A stretch of 50,022 nt of DNA from Pirellulales bacterium (GTDB lineage Bacteria; Planctomycetota; Planctomycetia; Pirellulales; JAEUIK01): contig JAHBXR010000035.1 in assembly GCA_019636335.1 (NCBI GenBank), positions 1-50,022 on the forward strand, in the 5' to 3' direction. Made by a program: the position numbers and the translations under genes. Below, piece by piece: positions 31,268-40,413 of this stretch (position 1 is its first letter; each line of letters starts with the position of its first letter). Below the pieces are notes generated by a model. It saw only the letters and a list, made by a program, of their open reading frames with translations, did no database searches and was not told the origin of the DNA.

Positions 31268-33601
31268 CTAGCGGTGGGCGTTGCTCGCGAAATCGGTGCG
31301 CGAGTCGTCGGAGTTTCCGTCCTCCGCATTATAGAGGGTCAAGCCCCGCCCGGCATGCCGCTCGATCGATTCTTCGAGCCGCTCTTCCGCGGTTCGCACG
31401 TACGGCCGGCGATGGAGCCAGTAGAGCACGAGCGCCGCCACGGCAGCCCCGATGACGACGACGGGCCAGCGATAGATGAGCGTGCCCTCTTGATCGACGT
31501 ACAGCAGCCGCAGCACAGGCCACTCGTCGAGTGCCTCGTGCGTGACGCGGCTGACCCCCAGCGCCAGGCCATTGTGCAACATGTGGTAGAGAATCGGCGG
31601 CAGCAGGCTGCCGCACTGCACGGCCAGGTAACCCAACACCATCCCCACGAGCGACGCGACGATCGACTGCTGCAACAGGGCGTGCGCCAGTCCAAAAAAG
31701 ATGCTGCTGATGACGATCGCGCGCCATTTGTGGCCGAGATGCCGCAGGCCCGAGAGGATGAAGCCGCGAAAGGCCAACTCCTCGCACAGGGGCGGAACGA
31801 TGGCCACGACGATCAGCAGTTGCCAGAACGTGCCTGGCTCGCTCATGAATCCTTCGAGCGCCTGGGCGATCTCGGGATTCAGCGGATAGAGACGTTGAAT
31901 GACGCTTTGCTGGAACCACAAGACCACGGGGTGCAGCGACAGCGCCAACAGCGCCGCCGCCGGCACCGTAGCCCACGGCGGGGCGTGCAGGAGCAGCGTT
32001 TCGCGCGGGCTGCGCGTGAGCATGATCGTCATGAACAAGGCCGGCGTCGCGATCACCACCAACTGGCTCACCAGGGCCAGGCTCATGAAGTCGTGGAACG
32101 ACTCGGGGGACGAGGCGGCAAAGCTGAGGAAGAAACGGATCAACAGGATCAGCACGCCGCAGAAGATCGCTTCCGAAACGCTCGGCGTCGCTTCGCGGTC
32201 GCGCAGCAGGTGGCGGAACCAGGCCTTGAGTTGAAAACGCTCCCCTTCGCGGAAGAGCACCGATTCGCTGTTGAACTGGTCGACCGCCCAGCGGATCGCC
32301 AGCAGGCAACAACCGAGCGTGACCGCCACCACCGGCGGCACGAACGGCAAGGCCTGCCAGTGGTTCCCTTCGAGCACCGCCTTCAGCAGCAGCACGATCC
32401 CCGTGATCGGGACCAGGCTGTTGCCCAGGTTCAGCTCGACCGCCGGCGAGATCGGCAGCACGACCAGGGGCATTGTGACGAGCAACAAGGGCATCAGGTA
32501 ATACTGCCCCTCTTTGCTGCTCTTGGCAAAGGCGGCCAGCGCCAGGCACAACGCGCTGAACAGGGCCGAGACCGGCACGAGCGCCACGAAAAGCCATCCT
32601 AGCGCCGAGATCGGCGGCGCGCCGAACTGTTCTAACTGCGACAGAATGAACGTGCCGGTGATGGCCATGCTGGCGATGTTGAGAATCACCGTCGAGATGC
32701 TGAAGAGCATGATCGTGAGGAGCTTGCCCCAGACGATCTCGGTGCGTTCGGCGGGGCTGGAGAGCAACGTCTCGAGCGTGCCGCGCTCTTTTTCACCGGC
32801 GCAAAGATCGACCGCCGGATAGAAGGCGCCGGTGAGCGCCCAGATCACCAGCAGGAAGGGAAAGACCTTCGACCAGACGGCGGCATCGCGGTGATCGGGG
32901 GGAGCCACGTCGACCGTCTCGATATCGAGCGGCGACGCCGCCAGATGCTGCGCGGCGGCCTGGGCCAGGTTCTCCTCTCGGATGCTGTCGCGCCACTCGC
33001 GCAACACGTCGGAGACCCGCGCAAAAGCGATCAGCGAGCGTTCCTTGGCCGAGTTGTACAGCACCTCGGCCTCGGGCGGAGCCGGCGCCTGCTGCGGATT
33101 GGCGCCCGGGCTCGCGAGTTCCTCGCGGAAGTGCGCCAGCTTTTCTCCAAAGCCCGCGGGAAACAGCAGCACGACTTCGTAGGTCCCGTCGCGCAAGGCG
33201 TTTTCCGCCGCGGCCATGCGGGCATCGGGCGTTGTGCTCGAAGATGCCGTTTGAAGGGGGCTCGCGTCCTTCGTCCCGTTTTTCTTGGCGTCGGCGCCGT
33301 CCGGCGTTTCCGGAAAGTGCAGTTTCAGCAACGCGGCCTGATCGATCGAGCCGAAGTACTCGGGACGGAATTGCTTCGTGTCCGCTTCGATCAGGCGTTG
33401 ATCGGGGGGTAGTTCCTCGAACCCCAGGACGAGCACGTCCGTCGAATGTTGCCGTACGAACTGCGAGACCTGGAAGAACGTCATTCCCAGGAACGGATAG
33501 AGCAGAATCGGCAGCACGAAGATCATGAACATCGTGCGCCGGTCGCGCATCTGGTCGCGGACCTCGCGGAGCAGTATCAGCTTGACGTTCGTCCAGTTCA
33601 T
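31268..33601 (-). CDS. ABC permease fused to a CPBP intramembrane protease
   Basis: A 777-residue membrane protein. The first part is a NatB-type ABC-2 permease: MNWTNVKLILLREVRDQMRD, a first helix (FMIFVLPILLYPFLGM), a large outer loop of some 200 residues, then a membrane block starting FPFLLVIWALTGAFYPAVD with the family motif GEKERGTLETLLSSPA. After further helices comes a CPBP (CAAX-type) protease domain: PPLCEELAFRGFILSGL (Glu-Glu and Arg), FFGLAHALLQQS (His), and YHMLHNGLALG (His and Asn). Both halves look intact. The partner ATPase is encoded directly upstream. Fusions of this type are known in planctomycetes. The substrate is unknown; export of a peptide or cation is possible. Confidence 0.92.
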   Translation of the reverse strand: MNWTNVKLILLREVRDQMRDRRTMFMIFVLPILLYPFLGMTFFQVSQFVRQHSTDVLVLGFEELPPDQRLIEADTKQFRPEYFGSIDQAALLKLHFPETPDGADAKKNGTKDASPLQTASSSTTPDARMAAAENALRDGTYEVVLLFPAGFGEKLAHFREELASPGANPQQAPAPPEAEVLYNSAKERSLIAFARVSDVLREWRDSIREENLAQAAAQHLAASPLDIETVDVAPPDHRDAAVWSKVFPFLLVIWALTGAFYPAVDLCAGEKERGTLETLLSSPAERTEIVWGKLLTIMLFSISTVILNIASMAITGTFILSQLEQFGAPPISALGWLFVALVPVSALFSALCLALAAFAKSSKEGQYYLMPLLLVTMPLVVLPISPAVELNLGNSLVPITGIVLLLKAVLEGNHWQALPFVPPVVAVTLGCCLLAIRWAVDQFNSESVLFREGERFQLKAWFRHLLRDREATPSVSEAIFCGVLILLIRFFLSFAASSPESFHDFMSLALVSQLVVIATPALFMTIMLTRSPRETLLLHAPPWATVPAAALLALSLHPVVLWFQQSVIQRLYPLNPEIAQALEGFMSEPGTFWQLLIVVAIVPPLCEELAFRGFILSGLRHLGHKWRAIVISSIFFGLAHALLQQSIVASLVGMVLGYLAVQCGSLLPPILYHMLHNGLALGVSRVTHEALDEWPVLRLLYVDQEGTLIYRWPVVVIGAAVAALVLYWLHRRPYVRTAEERLEESIERHAGRGLTLYNAEDGNSDDSRTDFASNAHR

Positions 33602-33641
33602 CGTGGTGGCGTCAGACGCTTCTTGGTGCGGGCCGGGTAAC

Positions 33642-34415
33642 TCAAGCTTCGATCGGGTGCGAGCCGGGCGAACGCGCGGCATCGTGTTGCGAGATCAATC
33701 GGAAGAACAGCTCTTCGAGATCCTGCTCGGCATATTCCTCGCGGAGGATGTCGAGTCTTCCTTCGGCCAGAATAGTGCCGCGGTGCAGGATGGCGATCCG
33801 GTCGCATAGCTTCTCGGCCTCGCGCATGATGTGCGTCGAGAAGAGGATGCACTTGCCCTGCTCGCGCAGCTCGGCGATGGTGCGCAAGAGGGCCCGCGCC
33901 ACCAGCACGTCGAGGCCGGTCGTCGGTTCATCGAAGATCAAGAGCGGCGGATCGTGAACCAGCGCCCGGGCCAGCGAGACCTTTTGCTTCATGCCGGTCG
34001 ACATCTTGGCGCCGAGTCGATCGCGGATCTCGTTCATCTGCAGGCGGTCGAAGATGGCCTCCATCCGCGCGTGCAGCTCGTCGGACTCGAGACCGTACAG
34101 GCGGCCGAAATACTCGACCATCTCCCAGGCGGTCATGCGATCGTAGACGCCCGTGTTGTTCGAGACGAAGCCGATCTGGTGCCGGGCGGCCGAGGCATTC
34201 GTCACGACGTCGAAGCCGTTGATCGTGGCGGTGCCGGAGGTGGGCCGCAGCAGCGTGCTCAGGATGCGCAGGGCGGTCGTCTTGCCGGCGCCGTTGGGAC
34301 CGAGGAGGCCGAAGATCTCGCCCGGCTGCGCCTCGAAGCTCACTCCGGAAAGGGCGACGAACTTGCCGCGGACCAGATCGTCGTACGACTTGGTGAGCTG
34401 GCGGACGTGGATCAT
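33642..34415 (-). CDS. ABC transporter ATPase (NatA-type)
   Basis: A 257-residue ATPase: Walker A GLLGPNGAGKTT, Q-loop region IGFVSNNTGVYDRMT, signature MSTGMKQKVSLARAL, Walker B LLIFDEPTTGLD, and switch His in FSTHIMREAEKL. The signature STGMKQK and the order of motifs match the NatA/CcmA-like exporters. It lies 40 bases upstream of the permease-CPBP fusion gene and must power it. The stop at 33642 is separated from the fusion start by 40 bases. The 155-base gap upstream is GC-rich and holds no gene. Confidence 0.94.
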   Translation of the reverse strand: MIHVRQLTKSYDDLVRGKFVALSGVSFEAQPGEIFGLLGPNGAGKTTALRILSTLLRPTSGTATINGFDVVTNASAARHQIGFVSNNTGVYDRMTAWEMVEYFGRLYGLESDELHARMEAIFDRLQMNEIRDRLGAKMSTGMKQKVSLARALVHDPPLLIFDEPTTGLDVLVARALLRTIAELREQGKCILFSTHIMREAEKLCDRIAILHRGTILAEGRLDILREEYAEQDLEELFFRLISQHDAARSPGSHPIEA

Positions 34416-34570
34416 AGAGGTCCGTCGTCGCCGCGCGCTGGGGGGGCGCGGCGGCGAGCCATCGTGTGTCTGTTGCAGCGAGGGGCCGGAAACGAAAGGG
34501 GCCCGCCGCGGGTTCCGTGGGCCAGCGGCGGAAGAAGTGAGCCGCCCGAAGGCCTATAGACCAACGTACC

Positions 34571-35671
34571 TTACACGCCCGCGGTTGTCGCCGGCTCGTC
34601 CTGATCGACGAGCTCGTAGAAGACGTTTCGGCGGCGGGGCGTATAACCCACCTCGCGAATCGCCTCGCGTATTTCGTCGAGGGTGAGGTAGTGGACGGTG
34701 CCGGCGGCCGCGACGACGTTCTCCTCGATCATCAGGCTGCCCATGTCGTTGGCCCCATAAAGCAGGGCCAATTGACCGATCTTGAGCCCCTGCGTCACCC
34801 AGCTCGACTGGATGTTGGGGAAATTATCCAGATAGAGGCGGCTCACCGCCTGCGTCTTCAGATACTCGAACGAACCTGAAGGGGGGACGTCGGCCATTTC
34901 GGTATGTTCGGGCTGAAACGTCCAACAGATATAAGCGGTAAACCCCCCCGTTTCGTCCTGCAACTGGCGCAGTCGTTCGAGATGCTCGATCCGCTCGGCG
35001 AGGGTCTCGATGTGGCCGAACATCATGGTGGCGGTGCTGCGGCCCCCCAACTCGTGCCAGACACGATGGACATTCAACCAGTCGTCGGTCATCACCTTGC
35101 CGCGGGTCATGGCCGCGCGCACGCGATCGACCAGGATCTCGCCCCCCCCGCCGGGCAGGCTTCCCAAGCCCGCCTCCTGCAAGCGTTCGAGGACGGTGCG
35201 CAGCGGCAGCTTCGAGACCTTAGTGAAATGGTGGATCTCCGGGGGGCTGAAGCCGTGGATGTTGACCTGCGGATAGTGCGACTTGATGTCGCGGAGCAGC
35301 TCCTCGTACCACTCGAGCTTGAACTCGGGATGGAGGCCTCCTTGCATCAGGATCTGATCGCCGCCGAGCTCGACCGTCTCTTGGATTTTTGTGAGTAACT
35401 CTTCGCGCGACAGCACGTATCCTTCGGGGCTCTTCGGCTGGCGATAGAAGGCGCAGAAGTCGCAGACCGCGGTGCAGATGTTCGTGTAGTTGATGTTGCG
35501 GTCGATGTTGTAGGTGCGATACGACTCGGGATGGAGTCGCCGCGTCACCGCCTCGGCCGCGTGGCCGATCGCCGTGAGATCGTGAGATTCGAGCAGGCGC
35601 AGGCCTTCGTCCGGCGTGAGACGTTCGCCGGCGACCGCCTTATCCAGCAGTCCGGCAATGGTGGAAACCAA
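34571..35671 (-). CDS. mqnC: Cyclic dehypoxanthinyl futalosine synthase (radical SAM)
   Basis: A 366-residue radical SAM enzyme that cyclises dehypoxanthine futalosine in the futalosine route to menaquinone. The cluster motif is C66, C70 and C73 (NICTAVCDFCAFYR). MqnC-specific segments: GGDQILMQGGLHPEFKLEWY, INIHGFSPPEIHH-like sequence at NIHGFSPPEIHHFTK, GLGSLPGGGGEILVDRVR, and FQPEHTEM. No ATG is suitable; the TTG at 35671 has AAGGAG six bases upstream and is preferred over a TTG at 35698. The gene overlaps the end of mqnA by 32 bases, so the two are translated together. Confidence 0.93.
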   Translation of the reverse strand: MVSTIAGLLDKAVAGERLTPDEGLRLLESHDLTAIGHAAEAVTRRLHPESYRTYNIDRNINYTNICTAVCDFCAFYRQPKSPEGYVLSREELLTKIQETVELGGDQILMQGGLHPEFKLEWYEELLRDIKSHYPQVNIHGFSPPEIHHFTKVSKLPLRTVLERLQEAGLGSLPGGGGEILVDRVRAAMTRGKVMTDDWLNVHRVWHELGGRSTATMMFGHIETLAERIEHLERLRQLQDETGGFTAYICWTFQPEHTEMADVPPSGSFEYLKTQAVSRLYLDNFPNIQSSWVTQGLKIGQLALLYGANDMGSLMIEENVVAAAGTVHYLTLDEIREAIREVGYTPRRRNVFYELVDQDEPATTAGV

Positions 35672-36455
35672 GTTCGACTCCTTGCGGCGCCAGCCCAAGT
35701 TTGATGGCCAGGCGGTGATAGAGCTCGAGGCCGCGCTGTTCGCGCTCGCCCAAGTAGAAATGCAGATTGTTTCGCAGATAGCTCAAGCACTCGGGCGTCG
35801 TCAGCCCGAGCGGCGACGCTTCGGCAGCGGCGATCTCCTCGAGATGCGTCACTCCCTGATCGCGCGATTCGGCCAGGGCCGCGTCGAGCCCGTCTAACTC
35901 GACCCCCGAGCGCGCCGTCCACATGGCGAACACGAAGGGAAGTTCGGCCCAGCGGCACCATTGATCGCCGAGATCCCACACGAAGGCGAATCGTCCGCCG
36001 GGGGAGTGGATGGCGCGATCGCCGATCAACAGCACGGCATCGGCTTGCGTATCGGCGAGCGTCTGACCGATGGGGAGGGGCAGCAACGTCGGCTCGATGC
36101 CGTGTCGCTCGCGGAGCAGGATTCGCACGAGCGCGGCGCTGGTGCGCGAGCCTTCGTCGAGCGCCAGGGTACGGATTTCCTCGACCGGTACCCGGCTGAA
36201 CAACTTCACCGACAGCACCGGTCCGCGACAGGCGATGCAAGCGTCGGACACAACCGTGTAGCCGGGGTCTTGAAAGGCCTCGACCACGGGAATCAAGGCC
36301 ACGTCCAACTCGCCCGCCGACAGCCGGTCGGCCAGGCGGCTCGGCAAGTCGAACATCACGTCGGCCTGCGGCGCGAGCTCCCCCAGTCGATAGACCAGCG
36401 GTTTCGTATTGAGATAATTGACCGCGCCGACGCGGATTCTCGGTCGCGCATTCAT
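35640..36455 (-). CDS. mqnA: Chorismate dehydratase
   Basis: A 271-residue protein with a periplasmic-binding-protein-like fold that removes water from chorismate to give 3-enolpyruvyl-benzoate, the first step of the futalosine pathway. The N-terminus RVGAVNYLNTKPLVYRL is the family signature. Others: ALIPVVEAFQDPGY, RTLALDEGSRTSAALVRILL, DAVLLIGDRAI and LPFVFAMWTAR. Start ATG 36455. It is directly followed by mqnC with an overlap; upstream is repeat DNA and then the ABC permease gene. The other pathway genes (mqnB, mqnD, mqnE) are not in the window. Confidence 0.93.
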   Translation of the reverse strand: MNARPRIRVGAVNYLNTKPLVYRLGELAPQADVMFDLPSRLADRLSAGELDVALIPVVEAFQDPGYTVVSDACIACRGPVLSVKLFSRVPVEEIRTLALDEGSRTSAALVRILLRERHGIEPTLLPLPIGQTLADTQADAVLLIGDRAIHSPGGRFAFVWDLGDQWCRWAELPFVFAMWTARSGVELDGLDAALAESRDQGVTHLEEIAAAEASPLGLTTPECLSYLRNNLHFYLGEREQRGLELYHRLAIKLGLAPQGVELGFHHCRTAG

Positions 36456-36609
36456 CGGGCTACCGATCCTTCCTGCCGCGTGCCCGGGGTGTCGCAAAGG
36501 GGAGGACACGCTTGTGAATACTTTCACTAAATCGATTATAGAGTTTCGCTTGCGGCCCGCAACGACGCTCGCGGCCCCCCACTTCAACCGCAGTTGGTCG
36601 AGGGAGATA

Positions 36610-36860
36610 ACCGGCCTTTCGAGGAAGGCCGCACGCGGAGGGGGGAGGAGGCGCGGAGGGGAGCGCGAGGGATATTCGTTCGATACAAAGCAAGGAAGCA
36701 AGTGGCACAGGTCGCCGGCCTGTGCGTTTCAATCACAGGACTTCCCCAACAATCCCGCACAGGTTGGCAGCCGGTGCCACTGTGCCATTTTTGTCCCTGG
36801 TGGCTCCTCTGCGTTACAAGACTCCGCGTCTCCTGCTCCCTCCGCGGCTGCGTGAGCTTT
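36610..36860. repeat. Repeat-filled gap (purine-rich GCGGAG stretches and a GTGGCAC-type inverted repeat)
   Basis: This lies within the 417-base gap at 36456-36872. Purine-rich GCGGAGG-type sequence at about 36635-36670 and its pyrimidine counterpart at 36815-36855 (CTCCGCG...) are inverted. Between them, 36700-36725 (AAGTGGCACAGGTCGCCGG and onward) matches the left arm of the palindrome at 38667 at 24 of 26 bases, and 36757-36780 is its decayed inverted partner. No gene is seen. Confidence 0.7.
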
Positions 36861-36872
36861 CCAGAGGCGCGA

Positions 36873-38624
36873 TCAGAACTCCAAGCGCCGGAAGGCCCGC
36901 ATCCCGATCGAGAGGGGGATCGTCGTCGCCGCGATGCCCAGCAGGAGGCTGGCCATCGCTCCCATGCCGATCCACCAGCGCAGGCGTTCGGGATCGAAGA
37001 CCATGCCCTGCGGATCGCCATCTTGCGTGGCGAGGTAGAAGTGGCATGGCACGGCCGTGAGCAGCACCACGGCCACGATGTAAATGGCGCTGAGCACCAG
37101 GTTCAGCGTGCCGCCGAAGCCGGCCGCGATCTTCGTGGGGGATTCCTCGCGCAGGTTCGGCATGCGCGCGCCGAGCCCCACCGCGATGCCGGAGAGACCC
37201 AGGCACAGCAGCAGGCAGGTCGCCTGATGAATCGCCAGGATGAGGGGTTCGACGCGGAGCATGAGATCGCTCAACAGCACGAGCGTCGCACAGGGGATGA
37301 TGGCGCCGATCGAGGCGAAGAGAAACTTGCTCCACAAGATCGTATCGCGATCGATCGGCAATCTCCCCAGGATCCAAAAGCGCCGCCCTTCGAGACTGAT
37401 CATCGGAAAGATGAAGCGGCTTGTGAACGTGGAGAGAATCAGCCCCACCACCGCCACGTTGAGGAAACTGACCATGTTGACCCAGGTCTTATGGTTGATG
37501 TCGTAGCTCAGGCGGCGGATATTGAGGAAGTAGAGCCCCAGCAATCCGAAGAAGATGAGAAACTGCGACCACTGCACCGGGTCGCGGCGGAAGAGACGCA
37601 GATCTTTCACGATCAGGGTGCGCATCGTGCGGGGCAAAAAGAACAGCCCCCAGCCAAAGATGCGATCCAACCACAGCGCCGCCGCGCGCGTGCGGCTGCT
37701 CCCCTGTCCCTCGACGAGCCAATAGCCGGGGCGCAGCAGGTAGCCCGAGGCCCAGACGGCCAACTGATGCAGCACGAGCGCGTTCGACAGGGTGACGGCC
37801 AGGAACATCATCGCTTCGGCCGGATCGTGGGCGGCGCCCGTCAGCAGGCCGGTCGCCAGCCACCAACTTGGCAAGAGGCGATGCTCGCTGAACGACAGGC
37901 GCGAGATGACGTCTTGAAACCAGTCCGGGGTCATCAGCCGGGCCTCGGGGGCCCGCCAGTTGTTCCAGGCCACCCACAGCGTCAGCACGACGGCGGCCAG
38001 GCCCGCGGCGATGAGCACCTGGCGCCAGCGGCGCGGCAGCCAGCGCACGATCACCATGCACAAGATCGCGCCGATGCTCCCCGGGATGTAGATGAACGTG
38101 ACGAGGAAGGGAATCGCCAGCACGAAGTAGTACCAGGGGGCGACGGCGGCCAGCCCGTAGGCCAGCAGCATGGGGCTGCCCAGCAGGACGAAGCCCCAAC
38201 TGCTGAAGAGCATCGCCTCTTGGAACTTGTGCAGGAAGATGCGCTCGCTGCGCGCCGGCGTGGTGAGCAGAAAGCGGACCTCGCGCGTGCGATACAGCCC
38301 GCCATAGAGAATGATCGCCGAGGAGAAGATGAGCATCACCATCAACGAGGCGAAGAAGATGCTGAAGATGGCCCGCACGGTCTGATCGTGCGTGGCGGTA
38401 TGCGTCATCGTCGACCGCAAGAAGATGAACGAGTCGAAGAAGAGCACGAACAGCGCCAGCCAGAAGATGGCCGTCAAGAAGATGACGAGCGTGACCCGCA
38501 ACCGCGACGCGGCGAGCGTCTGTCGCAAGCCGTTCGTCACCAGCCTGGCCCGCAGGCGATGAAATGCGCGCGCTTCGGATTGTACATCGAGCAGCGCGGC
38601 GCGACTTGGATGATGGCTGGACAT
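36873..38624 (-). CDS. ABC transporter membrane subunit
   Basis: A 583-residue permease with about twelve hydrophobic segments. Early: LRVTLVIFLTAIFWLALFVL and AIFSIFFASLMVMLIFSSA; a motif YRTREVRFLLTTPARSERIF resembles the E-x-x-L-L-x-x-P element of ABC-2 exporters. Middle: DPVQWSQFLIFFGLLGLYFL. Late: GFGGTLNLVLSAIYIVAVVL and LGIAATTIPLSIGMRAF. It works with the ATPase encoded just upstream. ATG 38624 was chosen because the frame further upstream is only repeat sequence. A 26-bp perfect inverted repeat separates it from the ATPase gene, and a decayed copy lies after its stop. Confidence 0.9.
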   Translation of the reverse strand: MSSHHPSRAALLDVQSEARAFHRLRARLVTNGLRQTLAASRLRVTLVIFLTAIFWLALFVLFFDSFIFLRSTMTHTATHDQTVRAIFSIFFASLMVMLIFSSAIILYGGLYRTREVRFLLTTPARSERIFLHKFQEAMLFSSWGFVLLGSPMLLAYGLAAVAPWYYFVLAIPFLVTFIYIPGSIGAILCMVIVRWLPRRWRQVLIAAGLAAVVLTLWVAWNNWRAPEARLMTPDWFQDVISRLSFSEHRLLPSWWLATGLLTGAAHDPAEAMMFLAVTLSNALVLHQLAVWASGYLLRPGYWLVEGQGSSRTRAAALWLDRIFGWGLFFLPRTMRTLIVKDLRLFRRDPVQWSQFLIFFGLLGLYFLNIRRLSYDINHKTWVNMVSFLNVAVVGLILSTFTSRFIFPMISLEGRRFWILGRLPIDRDTILWSKFLFASIGAIIPCATLVLLSDLMLRVEPLILAIHQATCLLLCLGLSGIAVGLGARMPNLREESPTKIAAGFGGTLNLVLSAIYIVAVVLLTAVPCHFYLATQDGDPQGMVFDPERLRWWIGMGAMASLLLGIAATTIPLSIGMRAFRRLEF

Positions 38625-38666
38625 GAACGGTTGCCAACGGGCGAGAACGAACCGGACTGAAAGTGA

Positions 38667-38736
38667 AAGTGGCACGGGCCGCCGGCCTGTGCGGTGTTGG
38701 TGTTGGCTATGCACAGGCCGGCGGCCCGTGCCACTT
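38667..38736. repeat. Perfect 26-bp inverted repeat inside an ABC operon
   Basis: Arms 38667-38692 (AAGTGGCACGGGCCGCCGG and onward) and 38711-38736 are perfect inverted copies with an 18-base loop rich in G and T. It fills the gap between the ATPase stop (38744) and permease start (38624) and would form a very stable mRNA hairpin. A related, decayed element lies at 36700-36780. Confidence 0.92.
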
Positions 38737-38743
38737 CGATTGG

Positions 38744-39493
38744 TCAACTCCCCCGGCGGGTCCGTTCCTCGGCGGCCGCCGTCATTTCCAGGAACAATCG
38801 TTCGAGCGAACCATCGTGGACTTCGAGGGCGGCGCGCAACTCGGGCACCGTGCCCAGGAAGAGCAACTGGCCGTGATCGATGATGCCGAAGCGGTCGGCG
38901 ATCTCTTCGACCACGTCGAGCGTGTGGGTCGACATGAAGATGGTCACCCCTTCGTCTGCCTTGCGGCGCAGCAGGTCTTTCACCAGTCGGACGCTGCGCG
39001 GATCGAGTCCCACCATCGGCTCATCGATCACCAGTACCTCGGGATCGTGCAGCAGCGACGAGGCGAAGACGACGCGCTGCTTCATGCCGTGCGAGTAGCT
39101 TTCGGTCAATTGATCGACGAAGTCGTCCAGCTCGAAGGAGGCGATTTCGCGGGCGATGCGTTCCTCGGCGACGGCCCGCGGCAGTCCGTACATCTCGGCC
39201 ACGAACTCGAGGAATTCGCGTCCCGTCAGCTTCTCGTAGAGGTAGGGCTCATCCGGAATGTAGCCCAGCACGCGGCTGGCCTCGCGCTGCTGGCGGACCA
39301 CGTCGTAGCCACTGAGTTGAATGCTGCCGGCGGTCGGGCGCAGCAGCCCGACGAGCATCTTGATCGTGGTGGTCTTGCCGGCGCCGTTGGGCCCCAGAAA
39401 GGCGAACAGCTCGCCCGTGGGCACGATGAGATCGAGTCCCGCCACGGCCGTCTTGCGGCCGTAACTGCGTGCGACTTGCTTGATTTCGATCAT
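38744..39493 (-). CDS. ABC transporter ATPase
   Basis: A 249-residue ATPase. Walker A FLGPNGAGKTTTIKM, Q-loop LGYIPDEPYLYEKLT, signature SYSHGMKQRVVFASSL, Walker B VLVIDEPMVGLD, switch His MSTHTLDVVEE. The overall type is ABC-2 export. Its ATG overlaps the stop of the anchored-protein gene (ATGA at 39490-39493), so the two are translationally coupled; the permease gene follows after a hairpin-filled 119-base gap. The stop lies only eight bases from the right arm of the inverted repeat. Confidence 0.93.
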   Translation of the reverse strand: MIEIKQVARSYGRKTAVAGLDLIVPTGELFAFLGPNGAGKTTTIKMLVGLLRPTAGSIQLSGYDVVRQQREASRVLGYIPDEPYLYEKLTGREFLEFVAEMYGLPRAVAEERIAREIASFELDDFVDQLTESYSHGMKQRVVFASSLLHDPEVLVIDEPMVGLDPRSVRLVKDLLRRKADEGVTIFMSTHTLDVVEEIADRFGIIDHGQLLFLGTVPELRAALEVHDGSLERLFLEMTAAAEERTRRGS

Positions 39494-40413
39494 GGTGCGG
39501 CCGCCTCTTGGGGGATTCCGCCCGCGGCCTTCGAGGGGACGGGGGGCGGCGCCACGGTCATCCGCTCGAATCGCAGCCAGCCATTCATCATCTCGGCGTC
39601 TTGTCGCAGGACGCGGCCATCGGGATGAACCCAGACTCGGCCGCGTGGCGATTGATCCTCGGCGCCGTGGGCGTGGTTGTCGTCGTGGTAGACGACGAGC
39701 CAGGCATTCACGAGCTTGTTGTCCCAGATGATCGGCTCGCGCCGCGCCACCTCGGCGTGCAAGACCTCCATGGGATGGTTGGGCGGGTGGAAGGGGCTGT
39801 AGACCGGCACAGTCCAGCGCTGGTGCAGGCGCAAGCCAGGGAGGTTGGCGTGCGGCGACATCGAATCGCTCACGACGCTGTCGGCCGCCAGGTAGGCGCG
39901 CGTCGTATAGTGGAATCCCCCCGAGCTGAGATTCAACTGCAACTGGTTGTCTTCGACCACGCCGCGCAGGCGGACGGCCTCGGGGAGCGTGCCGACCTTG
40001 AGGATCGATTCGAAGCTGCCCAGGCGTCCCAAGGGGTCGATCTCGAGCAGCGTTTCGACCGACATATCGAGGTCGCGCGGCACGCCCTTGAACAGGTTAA
40101 TGAACGCCCCGAGCCGGAAGGGGCTGAGCTTGTCGAGGGGTACCTGGCGCAGATCGACGCGCGATTCGACCTGCATGACGCCGTCGAGATTGCGCCGCGC
40201 CGTGCTGGCGGCCTCGCCCACGGGCTGGTCATCCCAGAAGATATTCCAACCGACAGTCGCCTCTTCGGGCGTTTGCTCGGCGCCGGCGAAGATCGTGCGG
40301 TAGGTGGGGGGCTCTCCGACCAGCAGCGAGGGGACGACCTTGGCCAAAATGAGCCAGCCCATGGTCGTCAGCCAGAACAGCCCGACCACGACATTGAACC
40401 AGCGGCTCAGCAT
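39490..40413 (-). CDS. Membrane-anchored protein of the ABC operon, unknown
   Basis: A 307-residue protein with one N-terminal membrane helix (WFNVVVGLFWLTTMGWLILA) and a long outer domain. The domain alternates strands and loops: NIFWDDQPVGEAASTAR, VESRVDLRQVPLDKLSPFRL, LLEIDPLGRLGSFESIL, YSPFHPPNHPMEVLHAEVA and NAWLVVYHDDNHAHG. It may be a substrate-handling or accessory subunit of the ABC exporter encoded next to it. I do not recognise a named family. ATG 40413; ATGA overlap with the ATPase gene. The 311-base gap upstream holds the rpmB promoter and nothing else seen. Confidence 0.82.
   Translation of the reverse strand: MLSRWFNVVVGLFWLTTMGWLILAKVVPSLLVGEPPTYRTIFAGAEQTPEEATVGWNIFWDDQPVGEAASTARRNLDGVMQVESRVDLRQVPLDKLSPFRLGAFINLFKGVPRDLDMSVETLLEIDPLGRLGSFESILKVGTLPEAVRLRGVVEDNQLQLNLSSGGFHYTTRAYLAADSVVSDSMSPHANLPGLRLHQRWTVPVYSPFHPPNHPMEVLHAEVARREPIIWDNKLVNAWLVVYHDDNHAHGAEDQSPRGRVWVHPDGRVLRQDAEMMNGWLRFERMTVAPPPVPSKAAGGIPQEAAAP

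Noticed and set aside
36594..38660. A 688-codon plus-strand open frame opposite the ABC permease
   Set aside because: It is rich in Gln, Glu, His and Arg, typical of the reverse of a hydrophobic gene; the permease strand has clear membrane helices.
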